From NCBI GenBank assembly GCA_050996405.1, contig JBPCRW010000037.1:1-10620 (forward strand): a DNA stretch of 10,620 bases, read 5' to 3'. Positions 1 to 5,352 of this stretch are shown here, piece by piece. The DNA comes from JBPCRW01 sp050996405. Lineage in GTDB: Bacteria > Acidobacteriota > Blastocatellia > Pyrinomonadales > Pyrinomonadaceae. The notes under the pieces were generated by a model. The model did no database searches, was not told the origin of the DNA, and was given only the letters and a program-made list of their open reading frames with translations. How positions within the stretch are numbered: the first letter of the stretch is position 1; the number at the start of each line of letters is the position of its first letter. A program made the position numbers and the translations under genes.

Positions 1-107
1 TCCGGCATCTCGCGGTTTAAATCGTCGTAGCTTAAAAAGTTTTTCTTCTCTCTGCCTATTTCCAGCAGACGGTCAACTAAATCGTCTTTTTCTTCGTAAT
101 CGTTCAT
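1..107 (-). CDS. rpoD: RNA polymerase primary sigma factor RpoD, N-terminal fragment (runs off the window)
   Basis: Only the first 35 codons are present, starting at the ATG complementary to 105-107. The peptide begins MNDYEEKDDLVDRLLEIG and continues through LSYDDLNREMP. A short acidic start followed by a helix and an 'L-S/T-Y-D-D-L-N' turn is what is seen at the N terminus (region 1.1) of primary sigma factors. The gene follows dnaG on the same strand after an 83-bp spacer, which matches the conserved dnaG-rpoD order of the macromolecular-synthesis operon. RpoD directs core RNA polymerase to housekeeping promoters. There is no clear Shine-Dalgarno site ahead of the ATG. The identification rests on a short peptide plus gene order; the diagnostic regions 2-4 lie outside the window. 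Confidence 0.82.
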   Translation of the reverse strand, partial: MNDYEEKDDLVDRLLEIGREKKNFLSYDDLNREMP

Positions 108-136
108 AAAAATTGTCTTAAATAATAAAACTTTAG

Positions 137-164
137 ATTATAACTTATTATCCCGCGTTGTAAA
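137..164 (-). promoter_or_regulatory. Sigma-70-type promoter for rpoD
   Basis: On the minus strand, TTTACA (159-164) is followed after 16 bp by a perfect TATAAT (137-142). This would place the transcription start near position 130, about 25 bp before the rpoD ATG. The site lies in the dnaG-rpoD spacer. It would let the sigma factor be transcribed independently of primase, as is known for internal promoters in this operon in other bacteria. It was recognised by eye only. Confidence 0.55.
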
Positions 165-190
165 AATAATACGGTGAAAATCGGCGAAAA

Positions 191-2047
191 TCAGTATTTT
201 TCTTCGGAGAAATTCGAGCGTTCGAGTTCATATTTCATCCGCGCCAAATCAAGCTGTTCGCCGACCAGCCGGTCGCGCAACCCGACATCATTATTGCGCT
301 CGGCTAAAACCATTTTCTGGCTGATTTCGACAATCCGGCGGGCAATCGCCATCCCGCGCAGGGCGGCGACGCATTTTTCGGCTTCCGACAGGCAATCGTC
401 AATCGTTTCGTCCGGCTCGCGCGGTGATTCACTCATCAGCAGAATCGGCAGAATATCTTCGGCTAAAACGTCTTCGGCAACCAACTCGTTTAACTTTTCC
501 GAAGTTATTTCCGCGCCCGATTCACGCAGCGAGAAAAGCGCACGAAAAATCGCAGCCGTCGCCAGCATCTCAAAATCGGTTTCTTCGAGTGAAGGCAAAA
601 TTATTTCGCGCAGTTCCGCGTCGTGAATTATCATTTCCAGCAGGCGTTGTTCGGCAATCGTCAGCCGAATCTGCGTTGCGCGCGCGACCGATTGTTTGAT
701 GTTTGTCGAATCGAAATTCGCGCCGAGTTTGACGGTTTTCCACAAATCGCGTTTTAAAGTCGTATCCTCGACGCGCAGAAAATTCATCGCGTTGTCAAAA
801 GATTCGCGCTTGTTTATCGAATTTTTGATAGCGGAAATTACCGGCAAAACGTCTTCAATCGCTTCGGCTTTCGCTCGCGGCGAAGCGAGATTGCGCTCGC
901 GCACGGCGTTATCGAGAACAAACTGTAAAAATGGAAATGCACCGCCGCGCATCTGGTTATAAATTTCCGTGCCATTGGCGCGAAGAAAATCGTCGGGGTC
1001 TTGTCCGTTCGGCAACACCAGAACTTTTATTTCAAAATCTTCCGTCAAAAGCGTTTCGATTGCCCGTCGCGCCGCTTTGATTCCCGCATTGTCGCCATCG
1101 TAATTGATAACTATTTGACGGGTAAAGCGATGCAGAAGTTTCGATTGTTCTAATGTAAAAGCCGTTCCCAAACTCGCCGCGCAATTCGTGATGCCGAATT
1201 GAAAAAGCGCGATTAAATCCAGATAACCTTCGACCAGAATCGCAAACTTTTTCTGCCGGATGTCTTCCTTGTTTTGAAAAAGCCCGTATAAATGCTGACC
1301 TTTGACGTAAGCCGGAGTTTTCGGCGAATTAAGAGATTTCGGCTCGCCTTTATCCAAAATTCTCGCGCCGAATGCGATTGGTCTCCCGTTTAAATCCAGA
1401 ACGGGAAACATCACGCGCCCGCGAAAACGGTCATACGCGCGATTTTTTTCTTCGTTGACGGAAACTAGACCGGAGATTTCTATCAATTTTTCGTCCGCGC
1501 CTTTTGATTTTAAGAAAGTCATCAGCGCGTCCCAACTATCGGGCGCGAAACCGATGCGAAATGTATTTATTGTCTGTTCCGAAAGTCCACGTTTTTCTAA
1601 ATATTCACGTGCGATTTTTGAATAAGAATTATTTTCGCGCAGATGATTTTCCCAAAATTCAAGCGCGTGTTGGTTGAGTTCGATGACCTGTTCGGCAAGC
1701 TGTTTCCGTTCTTCGCGCTGTTTTTTTGACTGGCGAAATTTGCCGTCGTCAACAGGTTCGGGCAAAGGCACATTGGAGATTTCCGCGACTCGTTTAATGG
1801 CTTCGGGAAAATTCAAGCCTTCGATTTCCATGACGAAATTAAAAGCCGTGCCGCCTTTTCCGCAGCCGAAACATTTATAAAAACCTTTTGACGGGCTGAC
1901 GGAAAACGAAGCGGTTTTTTCACCGTGAAACGGACAGTTGCCCCACCAGTTTTGTCCCTTTTTTTTCAGTGGAACGTGCGTTTCGACAATCCGCACAAGG
2001 TCGGCGCGATTTTTCAGTTCGTCAATGAAATGTTGCGGGTAGAGCAT
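191..2047 (-). CDS. dnaG: DNA primase DnaG
   Basis: This is a 618-residue primase that makes the RNA primers for replication forks and works with the replicative helicase. The N-terminal CHC2 zinc ribbon is visible as C38, H41, C59 and C62. The RNA-polymerase basic motif RFRGRVMFPV is at 207-216. The TOPRIM catalytic core has E273 in LVEGYLD and D317/D319 in YDGDN, followed by a GQDPDD motif near 348-353. Residues from about 440 onward are the less conserved helicase-binding region. The length is normal for the family. The ATG shares one base with the stop codon of the upstream PIN gene (TAATG), so translation is probably coupled. The sequence encoding the first 21 residues is duplicated, in decayed form, at 2871-2933, upstream of the toxin-antitoxin pair. 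rpoD follows downstream. Confidence 0.98.
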   Translation of the reverse strand: MLYPQHFIDELKNRADLVRIVETHVPLKKKGQNWWGNCPFHGEKTASFSVSPSKGFYKCFGCGKGGTAFNFVMEIEGLNFPEAIKRVAEISNVPLPEPVDDGKFRQSKKQREERKQLAEQVIELNQHALEFWENHLRENNSYSKIAREYLEKRGLSEQTINTFRIGFAPDSWDALMTFLKSKGADEKLIEISGLVSVNEEKNRAYDRFRGRVMFPVLDLNGRPIAFGARILDKGEPKSLNSPKTPAYVKGQHLYGLFQNKEDIRQKKFAILVEGYLDLIALFQFGITNCAASLGTAFTLEQSKLLHRFTRQIVINYDGDNAGIKAARRAIETLLTEDFEIKVLVLPNGQDPDDFLRANGTEIYNQMRGGAFPFLQFVLDNAVRERNLASPRAKAEAIEDVLPVISAIKNSINKRESFDNAMNFLRVEDTTLKRDLWKTVKLGANFDSTNIKQSVARATQIRLTIAEQRLLEMIIHDAELREIILPSLEETDFEMLATAAIFRALFSLRESGAEITSEKLNELVAEDVLAEDILPILLMSESPREPDETIDDCLSEAEKCVAALRGMAIARRIVEISQKMVLAERNNDVGLRDRLVGEQLDLARMKYELERSNFSEEKY

Positions 2048-2466
2048 TAGACAGTTTGCAAAAATTGCAGAAATTCGCTCGGCGTATAAACTTTTATCGA
2101 AGCGTTTTTATAATCCTTTGTGTTGCGCGTGACGATTGCGTCGAGATTTTCCGCGACGGCGCATTCGTGCTGGACGGCATCTTCGTAATCGGTTATTGGT
2201 GAATTAACGGCTTTTTGTAAAATTATCGAACTGATGGAACAGACTTTGACTAATCGCAGCAGTTTTTCCAATTCTTTTAAAGCGGCATCTCTGCCTTTTT
2301 CCTTTCTGCCGAAATAATAAATGTTGACGGCTGTAACGCCGGCGATGCAAGCCTCAAATTTATTTTGGGCGAGTCCGCGAAAAATTTCCCGCGCTTCGAC
2401 GAAAAACGGCTGACGCGCCAGCACAAAGTCCAGATTGATGTCCGTGTCGAGCAGAACGCGCGTCAT
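2047..2466 (-). CDS. PIN-domain ribonuclease, VapC-like toxin (PIN_3 type)
   Basis: This 139-residue protein has the PIN nuclease layout: D7 in the N-terminal strand LLDTDI, the middle segment TAVNIYYFGRK (45-55), and the acidic pair D93/D96 in ITDYEDA. The late motif IVTRNTKDY (111-119) includes D118. The N-I-Y-Y segment and the 'DAIVTRN.KDY' ending point to the PF13470 subgroup. PIN toxins of VapBC systems cleave structured RNAs using Mg2+. The ATG overlaps the upstream gene's stop by 4 bp (ATGA), and the stop overlaps the dnaG ATG by one base, so all three genes are likely one translationally coupled unit. Toxin activity is inferred from the family and the pairing. A housekeeping RNA-processing role linked to dnaG expression cannot be excluded. 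Confidence 0.85.
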   Translation of the reverse strand: MTRVLLDTDINLDFVLARQPFFVEAREIFRGLAQNKFEACIAGVTAVNIYYFGRKEKGRDAALKELEKLLRLVKVCSISSIILQKAVNSPITDYEDAVQHECAVAENLDAIVTRNTKDYKNASIKVYTPSEFLQFLQTV

Positions 2467-2717
2467 TTATATTTCTCCGCCAGATGTTCGTAATACATTT
2501 CGCGTGTTTCCTCTTTGGTCATCGGCGGATTTTCCGTTTCCAAGCCGCCCGCCAAACTTTCAACCATCGCCTTTCTTTCTTCGATTGAAAGTTCTTCGCC
2601 GTTCGGCTGTGAATCTTCTAAATCATTTTCAAAGATTCGCAAAAGCTGTCTGATGACAACGGATTTTTGCGCTTTCGGATAACTTTTAAATTCTTGAACT
2701 AACTGCTGTTCGGTCAT
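2463..2717 (-). CDS. Small antitoxin-like partner of the PIN toxin
   Basis: This 84-residue, strongly charged, mostly helical protein lies directly upstream of the PIN gene and overlaps it by 4 bp. I place the start at the ATG complementary to 2715-2717, because a clear GAGGTG Shine-Dalgarno site lies five bases upstream (2723-2728). An in-frame TTG six codons earlier lacks this spacing. The N-terminal half (MTEQQLVQEFKSYPKAQKSV and on to about residue 30) would hold any DNA-binding or dimer region. The C-terminal half ends in KEETREMYYEHLAEKYK (69-84), the kind of amphipathic tail that wraps PIN toxins. Antitoxins of this type usually repress their own operon together with the toxin. No named DNA-binding fold is certain from reading alone, so the call depends on position, size and overlap. 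Confidence 0.72.
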   Translation of the reverse strand: MTEQQLVQEFKSYPKAQKSVVIRQLLRIFENDLEDSQPNGEELSIEERKAMVESLAGGLETENPPMTKEETREMYYEHLAEKYK

Positions 2718-2737
2718 AATCGCACCTCGATTCAATC

Positions 2738-2743
2738 ATTATA
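2738..2743 (-). promoter_or_regulatory. Possible -10 box created at the edge of the palindromic element
   Basis: On the minus strand a perfect TATAAT spans the junction between the terminal TA of the 92-bp element (2742-2833) and the flanking sequence. Transcription would start near 2730, a few bases before the GAGGTG ribosome-binding site of the antitoxin gene. No good -35 box is visible at 16-18 bp; the best hexamer is TTTCTG. The promoter is therefore only a candidate. Confidence 0.35.
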
Positions 2744-2833
2744 GGACTTTCTCAAAAATGCAGAAACACGCACGAAGTAAGTGTGTTTTTTTCTTCTTTC
2801 GTGCGGGCTTCCGCAAAAAATGAGAAAGTCCTA
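2742..2833. repeat. Palindromic MITE-like element, copy 1
   Basis: This 92-bp element is bounded by perfect 13-bp terminal inverted repeats, TAGGACTTTCTCA at 2742-2754 and its complement at 2821-2833. The interior is a long imperfect palindrome with a GCACGAA core in both arms, so the RNA would fold into one hairpin. A 24-bp stretch (2763-2786) recurs exactly in inverted orientation in copy 2 (3856-3879). It contains no coding sequence. The terminal TA could be a TA target duplication, as made by IS630/Tc1-mariner-type transposases, but this cannot be proved without an empty site. It separates the antitoxin gene from the dnaG remnant and lies within the probable leader of the cluster. Confidence 0.8.
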
Positions 2834-2852
2834 CATTATCAATTCTAAACGA

Positions 2853-2933
2853 CTATTTCGAGATTTTAAAAACAATCTGTAAAAGTTTGGCGCGATTTTT
2901 CAGTTCGTCAATGAAATGTTGAGGGCAAAGCAT
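2853..2933 (-). pseudogene. Decayed duplicate of the dnaG 5' end
   Basis: Read on the minus strand from the ATG complementary to 2931-2933, this encodes 26 residues beginning MLCPQHFIDELKNRA and then a TAG stop. The first 63 bp (2871-2933) match the first 63 bp of dnaG (1985-2047) at 54 positions, including 33 consecutive identical bases. Beyond codon 21 the similarity ends. It is in the same orientation as dnaG and 886 bp upstream of it, with the toxin-antitoxin pair and a palindromic element in between. It has no visible ribosome-binding site and is far too short for primase function. I read it as a remnant of an older dnaG start, not as a gene. Confidence 0.85.
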
Positions 2934-2973
2934 TCGATACGGAAAAATAAAAGCCGATTAAACCGATTTTTCT

Positions 2974-3003
2974 ATTTTACCCGCGCTCGAAAAATTTCTC
3001 CAA
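2974..3003 (-). promoter_or_regulatory. Candidate promoter of the antitoxin-toxin-dnaG cluster
   Basis: On the minus strand, TTGGAG (2998-3003) is followed after 18 bp by TAAAAT (2974-2979). It would transcribe through the dnaG remnant and the palindromic element into the antitoxin gene. It may be the original dnaG promoter, now separated from its gene. Both boxes are imperfect. Confidence 0.33.
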
Positions 3004-3031
3004 AATAGTCTTTTAATATTTATTCTTGCCG

Positions 3032-3040
3032 TGCTATAAT
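3032..3040 (+). promoter_or_regulatory. Extended -10 promoter for the PqqD-like/cysteine-rich gene
   Basis: TGCTATAAT is a perfect extended -10 element (TGnTATAAT), which can work without a good -35 box; none is obvious near 3012-3017. The start of transcription would be about 3047, leaving a leader of some 36 bases before the ATG at 3083. This also argues against the in-frame TTG at 3026, which lies upstream of the promoter. Confidence 0.6.
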
Positions 3041-3082
3041 AATGCCGCATTTTCAAATCCGTTTCTAATTTTCAAATTTTTT

Positions 3083-3715
3083 ATGGACAAACTTCCACAG
3101 ACGCGCAATGAGAATATCGTCGTTCAGAATTTGGATAAAGAAGTTCTGATTTACGACTTAATTACCAACAAAGCATTTTGCCTGAACGAAACATCGGCAA
3201 TCGTTTTCAATGCCTGCGACGGCAAAACTTCTTTTGATGAATTGAAAAGAAAACACAAACTCACCGACGACCTGATTCATTTCGCGCTCGGCGAACTGCG
3301 CCGCGAGAATTTAATTGAAAGTTCAAACGACAATCATTTTGCGGGGCTTTCGCGGCGTGAAGTCATTCGCCGCGTCGGGCTGGCTTCGATGGTCGCGCTG
3401 CCGGTCATTTCGTCTCTGATTGCGCCGAAAGCGGCAAATGCGGCGAGCAATAACCCCGCGCTGCTGGCAAACGGACAAGTTTGTTTGAGCAATAGCCAAT
3501 GCCAAAGCAACAGGTGTGGCGGCTCCGGTCTCTGCTGTTCGAGCAATGACTTTCAATCCTGCACATTCAACGGTGACTGCTGCAGCGGTGTCGCCTGCAC
3601 GTCGGGAATTTGCTGTCAAGGAACTAGCAGAACTTGCGATACTCGTCAGTCGACTTGCTGCGCGGGGCTGACTTGTGTTGCTGCCGCGGGTCAAACCAAC
3701 GGCTCGTGCCGGTAA
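3083..3715 (+). CDS. PqqD-like domain, twin-arginine signal and tandem knottin-like cysteine-rich tail
   Basis: This 210-residue protein has three parts. Residues 10-80 resemble the PqqD winged-helix fold: a strand pair VLIYDLITNKAFCLNETSA, then the helix AIVFNACDG, then a helical region. PqqD-type domains bind peptide leaders as RiPP recognition elements. Residues 88-120 form a Tat-type signal: S90-R91-R92, a hydrophobic stretch (99-115), and an A-N-A cleavage site ending at A120. Residues 121-210 contain 16 cysteines. C152 to C177 have spacing C-x7-C-x5-CC-x4-C-x4-C, and C178 to C209 have C-x6-C-x6-CC-x4-C-x10-C; both fit an inhibitor-cystine-knot framework. A four-cysteine unit (134-151) precedes them. 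The start is the ATG downstream of a strong extended -10 box; no Shine-Dalgarno site is evident. The gene has its own terminator. No modifying enzyme lies nearby. Function is unknown; secretion of a disulfide-rich peptide is inferred. Confidence 0.75.
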   Translation: MDKLPQTRNENIVVQNLDKEVLIYDLITNKAFCLNETSAIVFNACDGKTSFDELKRKHKLTDDLIHFALGELRRENLIESSNDNHFAGLSRREVIRRVGLASMVALPVISSLIAPKAANAASNNPALLANGQVCLSNSQCQSNRCGGSGLCCSSNDFQSCTFNGDCCSGVACTSGICCQGTSRTCDTRQSTCCAGLTCVAAAGQTNGSCR

Positions 3716-3744
3716 GTTGGATAACAATTGTAAATAATATTTGG

Positions 3745-3771
3745 AGAGCCGCCTGTCAACGGCTCTTTTTT
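3745..3771 (+). terminator. Rho-independent terminator
   Basis: A perfect 7-bp stem, AGAGCCG (3745-3751) pairing with CGGCTCT (3760-3766), encloses an 8-base loop and is followed by a T run to 3771. It lies 30 bp after the stop of the cysteine-rich protein gene and should end its transcript. Confidence 0.85.
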
Positions 3772-3794
3772 ATTTGCCCGCATCTTTTAGAATC

Positions 3795-3899
3795 AAGGAC
3801 TTTCTCACTTTTGCCGCAAGCCCGCACGAAGTAAGAGCGCAGTTTCAAGTAAAGCACACACTTACTTCGTGCGTGTTTCCGCATTTTGAGAAAGTCTTA
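3795..3899. repeat. Palindromic MITE-like element, copy 2 (inverted)
   Basis: This 105-bp element has terminal repeats AAGGACTTTCTCA (3795-3807) and TGAGAAAGTCTTA (3887-3899), which pair at 11 of 13 positions. Its right arm carries, in reverse orientation, the exact 24-bp core of copy 1 (3856-3879 against 2763-2786). Its left arm matches the other arm of copy 1 through GCCCGCACGAA. It is therefore the same element family inserted in the opposite orientation, slightly longer in the loop and with less perfect ends. It sits between the terminator of the cysteine-rich gene and the 3' end of the convergent hydrolase gene. The rest of the space up to 4004 shows nothing recognisable. Confidence 0.78.
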
Positions 3900-4004
3900 A
3901 TCAAATTAAGTTTTTCGCCTCTATCATTAACCGGAAGTCAAAAAAACTGTTTTGGACGAAAGAAATATTGCCTGGCGGCTGCGAGCGAAAATTTCTTTTA
4001 TCCG

Positions 4005-4667
4005 TTACGCTTCAAAATAATCGCCCGCCGCGCTCATCCATTGAAATTTGATGTCTTCTTTTCCCAGAAATTTATCGAAAGTTTGATAACGCTTTTCGAG
4101 AAAGAAATCTTTGACGTAGCCGTCGTGAATCGGAATGACGAATCGCGGCGCGATTTCTGCGGCGAATTTAAACGCCTGCGGCTCGGTTTCCCAAGGCGCG
4201 GTTACCGGCAGACACAAAACCGGCGTGCCTCTTAGTTTATAAAGATTTTTCGACAGCGAATCGCCCGGATGCAGAATGTTGTCGTCAACGGTGTAAGCCG
4301 TGTTTTGCGGAATCTCGTCGGCGAGAATTTTTTCGTGCGGCGCGTCGAACGCCTTTAAAACAAAGCTGGCGACGACGCGCTGTCCGGTTTCAAACGTTTC
4401 CGCCGCGATGTTTTTTTCGGCGAGTTTTCGGACGATTTCCGAATTGGCGAGAACGGCGGTGTTCGGATTATTTTTGATGATTTCCTTGAGCGATTCGTCG
4501 TCAATGTGGTCTGGATGACAATGCGTCAAAACGATTGCCAGAATGTTTTGAAATTGACTCGGTTTAACTTTGCCTTCGACAAAAGAAAAAAGTCCCGGGT
4601 CGAAAAGAATTCTGTCCAAACCTTTTTCAATCACCAGACACGAATGAATATATTTTGTAATACGCAT
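4005..4667 (-). CDS. Metallo-beta-lactamase-fold metal-dependent hydrolase (UlaG/Lactamase_B_2-like)
   Basis: This 220-residue protein has the dinuclear-metal signature THCHPDH with H49, H51, D53 and H54. The remaining ligands are probably H111 (DAPHE), D136 (LHPGDS) and H181 (PIHDG). D23 in LFDPG completes the typical first strand turn. The short, single-domain form with an N-terminal 'ITKYIHSCLVIE' strand is typical of the broad UlaG-like/YtkL group, cytoplasmic hydrolases whose substrates are mostly unknown. The start is well supported by AAGGAG (4676-4681), eight bases upstream of the ATG. It is followed on the convergent side by a palindromic element. Its upstream region is an inverted repeat that may supply its promoter. 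The fold is certain; the substrate cannot be predicted. Confidence 0.9.
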   Translation of the reverse strand: MRITKYIHSCLVIEKGLDRILFDPGLFSFVEGKVKPSQFQNILAIVLTHCHPDHIDDESLKEIIKNNPNTAVLANSEIVRKLAEKNIAAETFETGQRVVASFVLKAFDAPHEKILADEIPQNTAYTVDDNILHPGDSLSKNLYKLRGTPVLCLPVTAPWETEPQAFKFAAEIAPRFVIPIHDGYVKDFFLEKRYQTFDKFLGKEDIKFQWMSAAGDYFEA

Positions 4668-4694
4668 TGCGAAAACTCCTTATTCTAAAAGAAA

Positions 4695-4722
4695 ATTTTA
4701 ACGCAAAGGCGCAGAGATGCAA
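4695..4722 (-). promoter_or_regulatory. Candidate promoter of the hydrolase gene inside a repeat arm
   Basis: On the minus strand, TTGCAT (4717-4722) and TAAAAT (4695-4700) are separated by 16 bp. Transcription would begin near 4688, just ahead of the strong ribosome-binding site of the hydrolase gene. Both boxes belong to the left arm of the inverted repeat described at 4697-4838. Confidence 0.45.
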
Positions 4723-4838
4723 GGACTCAAAGTCTTAAAGTTTTTTCCCAAACTAACCAAACCAAAAATTGATATTTGAAATTTCTGACAACTTTCAAAA
4801 CTCTTAACGGCTTGACATCTTTGCGTCGTTGCGTTAAA
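4697..4838. repeat. Imperfect inverted-repeat element with TTTAACGCAA arms
   Basis: The left arm (4697-4723) begins TTTAACGCAA and ends GATGCAAG. The right arm (4811-4838), read in reverse complement, begins TTTAACGCAA and ends GATGTCAAG. They enclose about 87 bp of AT-rich, non-coding sequence. Arms of this 'GCGTCTTTGCGTTAAA' type look like a dispersed intergenic repeat, and a related segment occurs at 6036-6062. The element occupies the whole gap between the DUF2784 gene and the hydrolase gene. Confidence 0.6.
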
Positions 4839-4840
4839 TC
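4812..4840 (+). promoter_or_regulatory. Promoter-like sequence in the right repeat arm
   Basis: A perfect TTGACA (4812-4817) is followed after 17 bp by TAAATC (4835-4840), a weak -10 box. It points rightward, antisense to the DUF2784 gene, with no plus-strand gene until coaE. It mirrors the promoter-like sequence in the left arm and may be a property of the repeat, not of a gene. Confidence 0.25.
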
Positions 4841-4859
4841 AGTTTTAAGAAAGTCCGAT

Positions 4860-5231
4860 TTAAACTTTAATTGGCTGGCGCGTCTGCCGGGAAATACAAG
4901 CATAAACAATCAAGTTAAAAACGATGAGCAAAACGCCGAGCGTCGTCATAATTTGCGGCGTGATGTTCGGATAAATAATCGAAGAAATATAATGCTCGAC
5001 AAAATCTCCGGCGTAGGCTGATTCGCCGCCGAGCGTCGTTAAGTATTTTTCAAGCTGGGTCAGCGGACACGGCAAGCGCAGAAATTCAACCAGAATTCCC
5101 CAGAAAAGCGCGGGCAGATGAAGCCAGATTATCCAACGCCGATACAAAACCGGCAGCCCGCCAAAAATGACGAAAAGCACAAAACAAAAGTGCAGAATCA
5201 AAACGATGTCAGCCAGAACGCGATAAATCAT
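4860..5231 (-). CDS. DUF2784 family integral membrane protein
   Basis: This 123-residue protein has three clear hydrophobic segments, about 5-27, 33-51 and 93-113. It carries the family hallmarks: ADIVLILHFCFVLFVIFGG at the N terminus, a W-x-HLPALFW stretch (36-44), CPLTQLE (55-61), and a later aromatic segment with Y-P (86-88) before the last membrane helix. These match the DUF2784 domain (PF10861) over its whole length. The function of the family is unknown. The ATG lacks a strong Shine-Dalgarno site but lies about 15 bases after a likely transcription start. It is divergent from coaE. The hydrolase gene downstream is separated by an inverted-repeat element and probably has its own promoter. 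Confidence 0.87.
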   Translation of the reverse strand: MIYRVLADIVLILHFCFVLFVIFGGLPVLYRRWIIWLHLPALFWGILVEFLRLPCPLTQLEKYLTTLGGESAYAGDFVEHYISSIIYPNITPQIMTTLGVLLIVFNLIVYACISRQTRQPIKV

Positions 5232-5252
5232 TTTTGTTGTCGGGGCAGAGAA

Positions 5253-5261
5253 ATTATATCA
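5253..5261 (-). promoter_or_regulatory. Extended -10 promoter for the DUF2784 gene
   Basis: On the minus strand, TGATATAAT fits the extended -10 consensus TGnTATAAT exactly. Transcription would start near 5246, about 15 bases before the ATG at 5231. The -35 region is poor, as allowed for extended -10 promoters. It lies back to back with the coaE promoter. Confidence 0.5.
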
Positions 5262-5308
5262 AATTAGCAAAATCAAAACTCGATTATTTTTATAACTTTC
5301 CGAAGACT

Positions 5309-5337
5309 TTGAAAATCAATCAAATCCAAATTATCAT
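5309..5337 (+). promoter_or_regulatory. Sigma-70-type promoter for coaE and possibly the opp genes
   Basis: TTGAAA (5309-5314) and TATCAT (5332-5337) are spaced by exactly 17 bp, each box differing from consensus at one base. Transcription would start near 5344, giving a very short leader before the coaE ATG at 5353. Confidence 0.45.
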
Positions 5338-5352
5338 CAATCTTTTCGAGAA

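Noticed and set aside
2718..2735. A TTG start for the antitoxin, six codons upstream
   Set aside because: The GAGGTG ribosome-binding site is correctly spaced for the ATG at 2717 and lies downstream of the TTG.
2853..2933. A functional small gene of 26 codons
   Set aside because: It is explained as a remnant of the dnaG 5' end. It has no ribosome-binding site and the similarity ends before the stop.
3026..3031. TTGCCG as a -35 box for the TATAAT at 3035
   Set aside because: The spacing is only 3 bp; the TGn extension of the -10 box explains the promoter better.
3026..3082. An upstream TTG start adding 19 residues to the PqqD-like/cysteine-rich protein
   Set aside because: The TTG lies before the extended -10 box at 3032-3040, so it would not be in the transcript. 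The ATG at 3083 gives a normal PqqD-like N terminus.
3323..3727. A minus-strand open frame of 134 codons opposite the cysteine-rich gene
   Set aside because: It is a shadow of the plus-strand gene: the composition is R/A/T-rich and it has no motif. The plus strand has a promoter, recognisable domains and a terminator.
3741..4235. A plus-strand open frame of 164 codons running through copy 2 of the palindromic element
   Set aside because: It starts in a terminator, crosses a palindrome and ends antisense to the hydrolase gene. It shows no protein-like features.
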